Source of the DNA: a virus
Virus record (IMG/VR): IMGVR_UViG_3300017991_000131
Location: 1-55,899 of that record
Strand: one strand, 5' to 3'
Length of the DNA: 55,899 nt
This document shows positions 26,819 through 34,994 of the stretch, in pieces. The first letter of the stretch is position 1. Each line of letters opens with the position of its first letter. Below the pieces are notes generated by a model, which worked only from the letters and a program-made list of their open reading frames with translations, had not been told where the DNA came from and did no database searches. The translations under genes and the position numbers were made by a program.

Positions 26819-26838
26819 CTAACCTCAAGGAGATTCTG

Positions 26839-29800
26839 ATGGCGATTGGCCCCTTCATTTCATATGCTCCTCCGGGTGTCTACACACGTACCCTGACTGA
26901 AACCAATGCCTCGAACTTGGTGGCTGGACTTAGAATCCCCGCCCTGATCGGTGTTGGTCAAGAAGAGTTAGAGCAGAACGATTTTGAGCTTGTTCGTGGC
27001 TCGTCGGCAACCGTTGATCAGCAAATCGTCAACGAAGACGTGTCAGAAAGCTGGGTTGTTGATGCGACGAACCCTCAAAACCTGCTCTTAGGTGCTCAGG
27101 ACGGTACGTTCACGACGTTCCGTGTTAGGAACTATCCGATTGTAGACGGCCAGGGATTTGGTCGGGTGACTAATGACACAAGAACGGTCACTGTCACGGT
27201 TAACGGCGTACCCGTATCTTTAGGGTCTGTGCGGGGTCAAGAGGGCCTCGTTACCCTTCAGGTGCCTACCCAACCGGAAGCCGACGTTCGCGTCACTTAT
27301 TTCTTCCACCGGGGAGACACAGCGTTCACCGACGATGTGTCGGATCAGGTCACAACTGAGAACGCGAATCTGATTTCTCCGGGATACGCTCCGTTTGACA
27401 TTGCGACCGGCGTTAACGACATCTTTGTCATCGACGTGAACGGCACGGAGTCAACGGTTACGTTCCCGGCCGGATCGCTCAGCGCCGCCACCCTGAAATC
27501 GGTCATTGACGCTGCCGCGATTCCAAATCTTTCGACTTCGGTCTTCACGGACGGTCAGGGCCGGGACCACATCTCGTTCACGAGTTCAATCAGCATCGAG
27601 ATTGGGAACGGGACCGCCAACGGTCCTTTGGGCTTCTCCGAAGGTAACAGCACGAACCGTAACGCCGATTTCCGGGTCTTCAACCGGCCAATCGTGGATG
27701 GTTCGAGCGGCGGAATCACAACAACCGATCCGTCCAAGGTTGTTGCCAAGGTAGACGGTACACAGGTTGTGGCCGAAGCGGTTGACGGCACCAACGGTAT
27801 CGTCACGCTGCCGTTTGCCCCGGCTCCTGGCTCGACTGTCACAATCGACTACTGGGCCAACACATGGCAGGACACCTTCGATTACCTGCCCAACAGCCTC
27901 GTGACCACCGTACTGCGGTGCGGGATCTCGCCGGGTCGTAACGACTACATCCAGGGTACGGACTTCGTTATCTCGAACCCAAGCACGGATGTGAGCGTCA
28001 TCAACTGGGGCGCAAGCTTCCAGGTAACGGCGGAAACGACCACTCCGGGCGCGACCCCGTTCGATGGTGACACCGGATCTGGCGGACAAATCGTCGGAAC
28101 CCTCATCGACAGTCAGTACTATCTGGCTCTCTGTGACCGGGTCACAGACACGACAACGATTCCGGCCACAGTATCGTCCACCGACTTTCTGTTGCCTGAG
28201 GTTCCGACCATGGGTAACGGGCGTAGCACTCCGCTGGGCCTTCAAACCTTCAATTCGGTGGCTAACAGCCGTCAGGCGCTCACGACGAACCGACCGGATC
28301 TCGTGAGGGTTTACACGGGCATCAACCTCCAAGATGCGTTGAACCGCCCGGCTGCGACCGTCACTGTCGTGGATGGTGTGAACCGGCGAATCGTCCTCAA
28401 GGACCCGGTCCCGCCCGACCATAACGCCTACGCGACCTTCTACTACAGCCGGTTGTCGGATGACACCTTCATCCTGACCAATCAGGTTGCCGGTCCGGTC
28501 GGCACGGGCGAGTACACGGTGTTCTCGACCATTCTCGATCAGAATCTCTACGAGGTCCGGTTTGGAACCAAGTCCGGTCTGAGTCAGATCGTCCAGTGGC
28601 CGCGTGGCTCGGAGTTGATTCCGGACGCCTTCCACACAGGTTCCGGCACGGCGGTGTCCGAGGTTGTTACAGTGACCTTCGGGCAGACCCCTGGCTCCAA
28701 CGCGAGCTACACGAACAAGGGAGCGGCTCCGTACAGCTTCTACTCCCCGTTCTCCGCCACCTGGGTCACTCAGGTCAACGGCGTGAACCAGTCCTCGAAT
28801 CTGGCGGCGGCTGCCCAGGCTTTCCTGGTGGGCGACGCTGTGACTCCGATTCAGACCGGTCCGGACGCTGGTAAGATTGCCATCTCCCCGGCTCCTAATA
28901 ACGATCTGAATCTTACGATCGACGGGTTCACGATTGGTACGATCAGCTTGACCGCTGGCAACCAGTTTCCGGCCTTCATCGTAGGCGAGATCAACGCGGC
29001 CATCGACGCTGATCCGAACTTCATTGCCACAGCCCCGAACAATCTGGCCAGCTTCCGGCAGGTTGGACCGGCTACCGGCGACGTTTTCTTTATCATTGAG
29101 GGTCGTCAGGTTCCGGGTGCGCTACCGGCTGGATTGGACGACGTGGCGAATGTCACGATCAACCAGGGGACGGCCGAGACCACTCTCGGTTTCGCGACCT
29201 TCCAGCAAGCCAACGGGACCACCGGAGCCATCTGCAAGGCGGCCACGTATCTCGGCACTCTTGCTGGCCCGTTCAACATCACCACCGGTCTGAACGACAC
29301 ACTGGTCGTCACTGTGGACGGCGTGGAGTACACCGTCACGCTGACAGCGGGTGCGGCCGTTCTTCCCGCGACAGTTATCGCGGACATCAACGCCGTGGTC
29401 CCTGCCTTGGCGTCGGTGGGCACCGGGGTGAACCTGGACAAGATTCGTCTGACCAGCCCGACCAACGATACCGGGTCTTCCCTGTTGATTGGCGGTGGCT
29501 CTGCGAACGATGTACTAGGGTACACCCAGAACGACGCGGCCACCCAGACCCAGGTTGGCGCTCAAGAGGTCGTGGACATTCTCAACGACACGGCTGGTTT
29601 CGCGGCCGGTGCTGTGGCTTACGTCGAGGAAATCTCTGGCGACAGCTACATTCGTATCGAGTCGTTGACGGTGGGTGCGGCTACTTCGAGCATCGGATTC
29701 GTGAACTCCGCGAATTCGGCATTCAATCCGACGACAGGCATCAACATCACGCCGGGCACCGACGGAGACGTTGGTGAGGACCCGTCCGATAAGTACGACG

Positions 29801-31128
29801 TAACGTCAACTTCGGCTGTGGGTTCCGCTGGAACCGGTTATCCGGGCCAGACCTACACAGACGCTCGTACGGGTCTTCGGTTCACGGTTCTGCCGTCCGC
29901 GACCGGGAGTTATGATCCAGCCGGGTATTTCACGTTGGAGATCTCCACGACTTTCCATGTGAGTCCGTCGATTCCTCGCTACTCCATCGGTGGTCTGGAA
30001 CTGTTGGTCACAAACACCGTTGGCGTGGGCGTGAACGACACTGCGTCTCTCGTGACGTACAACCCGGATGGTGTGGAACCGGCCGTTGGGGACTTCTACT
30101 TCATCAGCTACCGCTACTTGAAGCAGGACTACTCGCCCAAGATCTACCAGCAACTCAAGACGATTGAGGCGAACTTCGGCCGCACGTCGGCTGAGAACCG
30201 TCTGACGCTGTCTGGTTACTTGTCGATCCTGAACGGGGCCGTCTTGCTCATCATGAAGCAGGTCCTCAAGGAGCCGAACACGAACCAAGCCAGCGCCCAG
30301 TCGTACAACGAGGCGATCGATGAACTGGCGACCCCGCTTCCGGGCAACATCCGGCCGGATATCATCGTTCCGGGGTCCACGGACACATCGGTATACACGC
30401 ACCTGACCTCACACTGCGAGATTCAGAGCAACACTCGGAATCAGGCAGAGCGGATGGGTATGATCGGATTCGCGTCCGGCACCTCCGCGACGACGGCTCA
30501 GAGTGTGGCCAGAGGGCTGAATTCCAGCCGTATCGTGGCCTACTACCCGGATTCATCGGTTATCACCTTGACCGATGAACTGGGGCAGTCGTTCGAGAGC
30601 CTGATCGATGGCAGCTTCTTCGCAGCCGCTGTGGCTGGCGCTGTCGTTTCCCCGGCTGTCGATGTAGCCACTCCTTACACACGTCGTCGGGTTCAGGGCT
30701 TTACGCGGATTCCGCGTATCCTTGATCCTGTCGAGGCGAACCAGACAGCGGTTGCTGGTGTTACGCTCCTGGAAGATCTGGACCCGATTATCCGGATTCG
30801 TCAGGGCCTGACCACCAACATGACTTCGGTGCTCACACGGCTTCCGACAGTCATCCAAATCGCTGACTTCGTCCAGCAACAGAGCCGGGCTATCCTGGAC
30901 TCGTTCATCGGCACGAAGTTCCTGGCTTCGCGTACCAACGAGGTCGTGGTCTCCATGACCGGATTGTTCCGCTCTCTCGTGCAAGCTGAGATTGTCGGAG
31001 CCTTCACGGGCATGACAGCTACCATCGACCAGGACGATCCCACGATTCTCAGGTTTGAGATGTTCTACAGCCCGATCTTCCCGCTGTTGTACATCCTCCT
31101 GACGTTCAATCTGAGGGCGCGGATCTAA
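26839..31128 (+). CDS. Tail sheath protein, unusually large
   Basis: 1429 residues; typical sheaths are about 400-700. The start (MAIGPFISYAPPGVYTRTLT) and C-terminal 400 residues (YQQLKTIEANFGRTSAENRL, TTNMTSVLTRLPTVIQIADF, FRSLVQAEIVGAFTGMTATI) are sheath-like: the N- and C-terminal parts give the core with handshake strands, the middle is inserted. Inserts repeat one beta domain about three times (about residues 184-268, 685-792, 810-895; FDIATGVNDIFVIDVNG versus FNITTGLNDTLVVTVDG). Known role: contracts around the tube to drive it through the envelope. The inserts probably decorate the outside. AAGGAG precedes the ATG. Confidence 0.9.
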   Translation: MAIGPFISYAPPGVYTRTLTETNASNLVAGLRIPALIGVGQEELEQNDFELVRGSSATVDQQIVNEDVSESWVVDATNPQNLLLGAQDGTFTTFRVRNYPIVDGQGFGRVTNDTRTVTVTVNGVPVSLGSVRGQEGLVTLQVPTQPEADVRVTYFFHRGDTAFTDDVSDQVTTENANLISPGYAPFDIATGVNDIFVIDVNGTESTVTFPAGSLSAATLKSVIDAAAIPNLSTSVFTDGQGRDHISFTSSISIEIGNGTANGPLGFSEGNSTNRNADFRVFNRPIVDGSSGGITTTDPSKVVAKVDGTQVVAEAVDGTNGIVTLPFAPAPGSTVTIDYWANTWQDTFDYLPNSLVTTVLRCGISPGRNDYIQGTDFVISNPSTDVSVINWGASFQVTAETTTPGATPFDGDTGSGGQIVGTLIDSQYYLALCDRVTDTTTIPATVSSTDFLLPEVPTMGNGRSTPLGLQTFNSVANSRQALTTNRPDLVRVYTGINLQDALNRPAATVTVVDGVNRRIVLKDPVPPDHNAYATFYYSRLSDDTFILTNQVAGPVGTGEYTVFSTILDQNLYEVRFGTKSGLSQIVQWPRGSELIPDAFHTGSGTAVSEVVTVTFGQTPGSNASYTNKGAAPYSFYSPFSATWVTQVNGVNQSSNLAAAAQAFLVGDAVTPIQTGPDAGKIAISPAPNNDLNLTIDGFTIGTISLTAGNQFPAFIVGEINAAIDADPNFIATAPNNLASFRQVGPATGDVFFIIEGRQVPGALPAGLDDVANVTINQGTAETTLGFATFQQANGTTGAICKAATYLGTLAGPFNITTGLNDTLVVTVDGVEYTVTLTAGAAVLPATVIADINAVVPALASVGTGVNLDKIRLTSPTNDTGSSLLIGGGSANDVLGYTQNDAATQTQVGAQEVVDILNDTAGFAAGAVAYVEEISGDSYIRIESLTVGAATSSIGFVNSANSAFNPTTGINITPGTDGDVGEDPSDKYDVTSTSAVGSAGTGYPGQTYTDARTGLRFTVLPSATGSYDPAGYFTLEISTTFHVSPSIPRYSIGGLELLVTNTVGVGVNDTASLVTYNPDGVEPAVGDFYFISYRYLKQDYSPKIYQQLKTIEANFGRTSAENRLTLSGYLSILNGAVLLIMKQVLKEPNTNQASAQSYNEAIDELATPLPGNIRPDIIVPGSTDTSVYTHLTSHCEIQSNTRNQAERMGMIGFASGTSATTAQSVARGLNSSRIVAYYPDSSVITLTDELGQSFESLIDGSFFAAAVAGAVVSPAVDVATPYTRRRVQGFTRIPRILDPVEANQTAVAGVTLLEDLDPIIRIRQGLTTNMTSVLTRLPTVIQIADFVQQQSRAILDSFIGTKFLASRTNEVVVSMTGLFRSLVQAEIVGAFTGMTATIDQDDPTILRFEMFYSPIFPLLYILLTFNLRARI

Positions 31129-31144
31129 CACACCGGAGGCTCCG

Positions 31145-31432
31145 TTGGATGCTTTGCGTTGGAAGGTAAGGAACGCGGCGTCTGACGGAGTCGTGCGTTC
31201 TGCGGGCTGGAAGGACACCGACTTCAAGACCGTTGATCGGGAGTTCATGGCGGTCGCACGGGCAGTCAAGAAGTTAGAAGAGATGGTGTCGAACATCCAG
31301 TATCAGGGAGTGGTGAGTATGCTTGAGGCCGACACGGTATTGGAGCCTATAAGCAAGGCAACACGCTCCTTGATGGACGCCAGGAGAGCCGCCGAGATCC
31401 TGGAGAGAAACGTAAAGAAGCGGCGACGGTAG
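31145..31432 (+). CDS. Small protein with MDxLRWK N-terminus (copy 1)
   Basis: 95 residues from TTG at 31145, supported by GGAGG at 31135-31139 and by the matching N-terminus MDALRWKVRNAASD. The rest is helical (REFMAVARAVKKLEEMVSNI ... RRAAEILERNVKKRRR) with a strongly basic end. Three nearby genes start with the same MDxL(R/K)WK peptide. Unknown function; helical and basic, possibly DNA- or protein-binding. First gene after the sheath. Confidence 0.55.
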   Translation: MDALRWKVRNAASDGVVRSAGWKDTDFKTVDREFMAVARAVKKLEEMVSNIQYQGVVSMLEADTVLEPISKATRSLMDARRAAEILERNVKKRRR

Positions 31433-31440
31433 GAGGTGTT

Positions 31441-31818
31441 ATGTCCAAGGAGGTGAAGGCTTTTAAGGAGGCTCTTGAGAAGAGCGCGTTCGACGCAGCT
31501 TTCAACCGTAAGGCCCTCCTTAGGGACGGACCCGTGGGACGTTGTCTCGATAAGGTATGGAACACTCTCCATGATATCGAGTACGACCTCACAGAGACAA
31601 AGCGGGACTACTATGACGCGGCTCACTTTATAGACGGCCCCGCTAGAAAAGACGCCGAAGCCATGATCAAGAAGATAGAGGACGCCGTAAAGGAGTTGGA
31701 GAACATCTCCAAAAAGACGTTCGACGAACTCGCCAAGGCTGAGACTAAGTTCGTCAAGAAGTTCGGAGATCCTGGCGAGTACTCCGATCAAATGCGGGCC
31801 AAGATCTTTCCGAGGTAA
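31441..31818 (+). CDS. Small helical protein with AFKEAL motif
   Basis: 125 residues, preceded by GGAGGTG. The N-terminus MSKEVKAFKEALEKSAFDAA resembles the AFEEAL tags at 13888 and 17358. The body is long helices (YDLTETKRDYYDAAHFIDGP, AEAMIKKIEDAVKELENISK). No enzyme motif. It sits between two MDxLRWK proteins, which links the two tag families in one cluster. Function unknown. Confidence 0.55.
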   Translation: MSKEVKAFKEALEKSAFDAAFNRKALLRDGPVGRCLDKVWNTLHDIEYDLTETKRDYYDAAHFIDGPARKDAEAMIKKIEDAVKELENISKKTFDELAKAETKFVKKFGDPGEYSDQMRAKIFPR

Positions 31819-31819
31819 T

Positions 31820-32152
31820 ATGGACGACCTTCGCTGGAAAACGAACACGAAAACGGCCGCTGACAAGGAACGGTGGAAGTATAATTTTGTCGGCGGCTCT
31901 GACAAAGTCACCCTGATGGTTCAGGTGATTGCGGCGGAGTCTGACGGATGGCGCACAGAGGTCGGGATATCTCGGGGTGGCAAGGTCATTGAGCGGGATT
32001 CGATTCGGACTGTGTGGGCCAAGACTTTCGAGGAGGCCGTTAAGACCGCTAAAAAGTTGGCTCGTCAGTATAAGATCAAGTGGCGACCGGCTCATTACTC
32101 GACCGACAAGAGCCACAAACCGGGGACACCACCTCCGGAAGACGAGGAGTAA
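31820..32152 (+). CDS. Small protein with MDxLRWK N-terminus (copy 2)
   Basis: 110 residues; GAGGT lies just before the ATG and overlaps the preceding gene's end. Starts MDDLRWKTNTKTAADKERWK. The body is a small alpha/beta fold (VTLMVQVIAAESDGWRTEVG, then a helix TFEEAVKTAKKLARQYKIKW), ending in an acidic, Pro-rich tail (GTPPPEDEE). Apart from the N-terminus it is not similar to the other tagged proteins. Unknown function. Confidence 0.55.
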   Translation: MDDLRWKTNTKTAADKERWKYNFVGGSDKVTLMVQVIAAESDGWRTEVGISRGGKVIERDSIRTVWAKTFEEAVKTAKKLARQYKIKWRPAHYSTDKSHKPGTPPPEDEE

Positions 32153-32155
32153 ACC

Positions 32156-32902
32156 GTGCGTGAAAAAGTAGTAGAGGGTTACAGGAACGTCGTCGAGAGG
32201 AAGGCTTTTGAAAAAGCTTACACTCGGCGCAAGACTGCCGGGTGGTGGGGGGAAGACCCAATGGGTGGGGACTCTCCCTTGGATCTTCTCCACAGCGTTG
32301 GGAAACTCGACCCTCGTAAAGCCGCGAATCTAGTGGAGAAATGGCTCAAGGACCGGGAGTTCACACCTCGTTACGCGGCCATGGGTGTGTGGGATGTAGT
32401 TATGTCTTCCGGGGTCCAACTCTACGTGGATGTGTTCAAGTTCCTTGAGGACGATATCAGGGCGGCGGCCCGCAAGGGTCTTCCCAGAGACGACGACTGG
32501 TACGGAAACCGGGAAGTCGAGAAGTGGTTGAGTTATTATGAGAGAGGGAAGCCCAGCGGCAAGCTACGGAAACACAAGTTTGTCCCAAAGGGGGGCCACG
32601 CCGGTTCCGTCTATTACATCAGTGACGTTAATGCTTACCCGATTGGGGATGGGGTCGAAGTCACAGTCACAATGACCAACCAGTTCACAGGAGACGACGA
32701 GGATTACGAGGAGACTTTTGGCACTCCGGTGGACGTGGAAGATGTGAAGTGGGACGAATACGGGGGTAAAGGCCAGAAGCAACAGTCTATCGTGTTCACC
32801 ATCGAGGACTACGAAGGTGAAGAGTGGGAAATGCAGGTAGACATGAATTCAATTGAGGGCGGTTTCAAGGACACCCGCTTTGATGATTGGGCGCAAATCT
32901 GA
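32156..32902 (+). CDS. Hypothetical protein with RKAFEKA motif
   Basis: 248 residues from GTG at 32156. The N-terminus VVERKAFEKAYTRRKTAGWW includes a variant of the AFEKAL tag about 15 residues in. The middle is helical (KAANLVEKWLKDREFTPRYA); the C-terminal 110 residues are acidic beta structure (VEVTVTMTNQFTGDDEDYEE, SIVFTIEDYEGEEWEMQVDM). Its stop overlaps the next start (TGATG). No known domain. The strong acidity of the C-terminal half is unlike its basic neighbours. Confidence 0.5.
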   Translation: MREKVVEGYRNVVERKAFEKAYTRRKTAGWWGEDPMGGDSPLDLLHSVGKLDPRKAANLVEKWLKDREFTPRYAAMGVWDVVMSSGVQLYVDVFKFLEDDIRAAARKGLPRDDDWYGNREVEKWLSYYERGKPSGKLRKHKFVPKGGHAGSVYYISDVNAYPIGDGVEVTVTMTNQFTGDDEDYEETFGTPVDVEDVKWDEYGGKGQKQQSIVFTIEDYEGEEWEMQVDMNSIEGGFKDTRFDDWAQI

Positions 32903-33183
32903 TGGACCAACTCAAATGGAAAACCAAACAAGCGGGTATGGATCGCCCTATTGTAGAGACGTTGAAAAGGGCTTACGAGGCCGGATTCAAGGCGGCCGAC
33001 CCGGAGGCGGAAGCCGAGTTCGATCAGGCTTTTTCAGAATTGATGGCGTCGGCCAAGCAAGCTGAGAGGGCTGCGAAGAAAGGACGTTCACCCATAGGGC
33101 CTCCTTTAGGCCATTTCGCCAATCTTGCGAGCAGTCTTTGGGAGTTCGCTTACTGGTGGGGCGGGATGGACGCTAAGAGGTAG
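32902..33183 (+). CDS. Small protein with MDxLKWK N-terminus (copy 3)
   Basis: 93 residues from the ATG at 32902, in a TGATG overlap; an in-frame TTG at 32887 is less likely because it hides the tag. Starts MDQLKWKTKQAGMDRP. The rest is helical and Ala-rich (ETLKRAYEAGFKAADPEAEA, FSELMASAKQAERAAKKGRS) with an aromatic end (LWEFAYWWGGMDAKR). Unknown function. Confidence 0.55.
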   Translation: MDQLKWKTKQAGMDRPIVETLKRAYEAGFKAADPEAEAEFDQAFSELMASAKQAERAAKKGRSPIGPPLGHFANLASSLWEFAYWWGGMDAKR

Positions 33184-33186
33184 ATC

Positions 33187-33438
33187 ATGGACCATCTCCG
33201 CTGGAAGACCGCCAAGGCTAGAACAAAGAAGGGTGCCTCTATTGAGGACGACTTGGAAGAAGCTTTCGTGCGAGTAATCAATCTCGCCGGGCCGTTGGGC
33301 GACGCCAAACGTGATCTCAGAGAAACCTCGAATTGGGCGGAGAGGGCCAAGAAGAATCTTGCGGACCTTGAAAAAGAGCAAGCGGAGATTGTGGACGCCC
33401 TGAAAGATATCCACGCTAGGGTTAAGCGGGGTGGTTAG
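33187..33438 (+). CDS. Small protein with MDxLRWK N-terminus (copy 4)
   Basis: 83 residues; GAGG lies upstream of the ATG. Starts MDHLRWKTAKARTKKGASIE; a following DLEEAFVRV is distantly like the AFEEAL tags. The remainder is a charged helix with coiled-coil pattern (WAERAKKNLADLEKEQAEIV). Its last four bases overlap the 3' end of the convergent minus-strand gene. Unknown function. Confidence 0.55.
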   Translation: MDHLRWKTAKARTKKGASIEDDLEEAFVRVINLAGPLGDAKRDLRETSNWAERAKKNLADLEKEQAEIVDALKDIHARVKRGG

Positions 33439-34304
33439 ACTCTAACGAGCACGTCGTTGATATGCCGAAGAAGGATCAACGTTCCTTCTGGCGGACCCCA
33501 CAACCATAATTCGTCTTCTGACACCTTCCAGTCGGGTAGCTCTCCCATGGAGCTTTCCATCTGGTTCAGGATGTGGCACGCCTTTTCCAGGTCGAAGGGC
33601 AAGAAGAGGCTCTTACGGGCGGCGAGAACGTAGTTTCGGTCGTTTTGCCCGCTCTTGGAGAGGACACCCCTCAGGAAACCAAGGCGGTAGAGTTCTACCC
33701 AACCGTCAACAAGGTGGATCGACAAAGGGGTGTCGGACTCATCGGTCGCGACAACGAAACCTGATGTGCCCTGGTCCAGGATTCTGACCCTGGCTCGTGA
33801 CGGGGCGGTGAGCGCTAAAGTGCCGTCGTGTATGTACTCTCTGAGCCAGCCGACGCCGTGTTGGACCCGGTCGCTGAGTTCGCGTTGTCCGAGTCCTTCC
33901 GGAAAATAGGTTCGGAGGGAGGAAAAGAAGCGTGCGAGGTTGTCGTCCAGGTGGGCCAGGGCTGGTAGACCAAGCCGGTGTATGAAGTCCACTGTGTAAA
34001 CAACGTGGGCGGTAGAAGGGTGGGTCGCCAAATCCCGGTGTAAGAATAAGGCTATGGCAAGAAGGGTGTCGATGTCCTGGACCCCAGGAGTGGCCAAGGT
34101 CGTGGGCATCGGTCTTCCCAGGATGAGGTCCTCGTAGAAGCTCGGCAACGCGCCTTTATCGTAGGCGGAGAATTCAGGCCCGTGGTGCTCATACCCCAAC
34201 ACTTCCGGGTCTTCTAACTGTTCTTTGGTTAAGCCTGTTTCGAAGGATATCGCATCCGGCACAACGGTCGGCAAACCCTTCTCAATTCGGACATTTAAGT
34301 CCAT
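33435..34304 (-). CDS. Hypothetical protein, only minus-strand gene in the window
   Basis: 289 residues. Starts MDLNVRIEKGLPTVVPDAIS; contains His/Asp-rich stretches (EVLGYEHHGPEFSAYDKGAL; GVQDIDTLLAIALFLHRDLA; VVYTVDFIHRLGLPALAHLD). These could be metal-binding and faintly recall DHH-type phosphoesterases, but the order of motifs is not clear enough to name it. A Leu-rich C-terminus ends LRHINDVLVRV. It converges with the preceding gene and diverges from the HTH gene at 34362, so it must have its own promoter. The opposite strand and separate control suggest an inserted moron-like gene. Confidence 0.55.
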   Translation of the reverse strand: MDLNVRIEKGLPTVVPDAISFETGLTKEQLEDPEVLGYEHHGPEFSAYDKGALPSFYEDLILGRPMPTTLATPGVQDIDTLLAIALFLHRDLATHPSTAHVVYTVDFIHRLGLPALAHLDDNLARFFSSLRTYFPEGLGQRELSDRVQHGVGWLREYIHDGTLALTAPSRARVRILDQGTSGFVVATDESDTPLSIHLVDGWVELYRLGFLRGVLSKSGQNDRNYVLAARKSLFLPFDLEKACHILNQMESSMGELPDWKVSEDELWLWGPPEGTLILLRHINDVLVRV

Positions 34305-34311
34305 GCGAAAG

Positions 34312-34340
34312 TTTACACCGTCGAGAGGATTCTTTGTTAT
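34312..34340 (+). promoter_or_regulatory. Candidate sigma70-like promoter for 34362
   Basis: TTTACA (34312-34317, 5 of 6 to the -35 consensus), 17-base spacer, TGTTAT (34335-34340, 4 of 6 to the -10), in the 57-base divergent gap. GAGGAGAGGG follows as the ribosome site. Fits a break in the operon; unproven. Confidence 0.4.
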
Positions 34341-34361
34341 TAATTGTGAGGAGAGGGTTCT

Positions 34362-34955
34362 GTGGCTGACGACCTACCTGATTTCCCTATTGTCGTTCTT
34401 GAGGCCGACTATCCAGAGCGGGTTGGAAGAGTCGGTCTCTTCGACTATTTGATGCCCGTCGGGGATACGGGAATCGTATTCGTCGCGGCGGTGCCGGGCA
34501 CTTTGTATGAATGGGGAGTGCAGTTCACGCCCGAAGTCCAGCAAGCTTCGAACCTGAGGGCCGCTTCCACGCTGGCCCATATGGGTCTCATAAGAGGCGA
34601 GACCTTTGAGTTTCTGAGGCTTTCGCTCCAACTGACACAAGCCGATATAGCGACGGCGTTCGGCGTCCCGTTGGCGACGGTTCAGGGGTGGGAGGACAAC
34701 ACAATACCGATCCCGGTGAACTCGTGGGCCGATTTGTCCAATCAGGTTTGTGAGGCTGACCACCGGGCCAGTTTGACAGAGCACGCTCTGTGTCCGGATT
34801 TCAGGCCGCGTAAGATTCGGGTGTTCCCTGAGACGCCGATGCCGACCCAGGCTGTAACATCTCCGCCTTGTGATCCGCCTGTCCCCATAGTAGGCCCTGA
34901 TTGCGAACCTTACGGACGACCTCCTTGCCCTCCTGACTGCGAGCCTCCGTGTTGA
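34362..34955 (+). CDS. Helix-turn-helix protein with Cys/Pro-rich tail
   Basis: 197 residues from GTG at 34362 after GAGGAGAGGG. Residues about 80-117 form an XRE/MqsA-type HTH: IRGETFEFLRLSLQLTQADI, then GVPLATVQGWEDN, where the W-E after the recognition helix is typical. Residues 20-60 are an unknown alpha/beta start. The last 30 residues hold five Cys among Pro (C170, C181, C189, C193, C197) and may bind metal. Known role of the fold: DNA binding, often autorepression. It is divergent from the minus-strand gene, so it may control that gap. Confidence 0.65.
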   Translation: MADDLPDFPIVVLEADYPERVGRVGLFDYLMPVGDTGIVFVAAVPGTLYEWGVQFTPEVQQASNLRAASTLAHMGLIRGETFEFLRLSLQLTQADIATAFGVPLATVQGWEDNTIPIPVNSWADLSNQVCEADHRASLTEHALCPDFRPRKIRVFPETPMPTQAVTSPPCDPPVPIVGPDCEPYGRPPCPPDCEPPC

Positions 34956-34994
34956 GTATTCTTTGGTTTAATTGACGAGTAGGAGCGTTTTGAT

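Larger units (their letters stand above)
26675..26838 (+). promoter_or_regulatory. Sheath gene leader region
   Basis: 164 bases with two elements that recur before 40605 (listed separately) and a strong ribosome site, AAGGAG, before the ATG. No clear sigma70-type promoter or terminator seen. The length in an otherwise compressed operon suggests a separate transcription start or RNA control for the abundant sheath protein. Confidence 0.45.
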
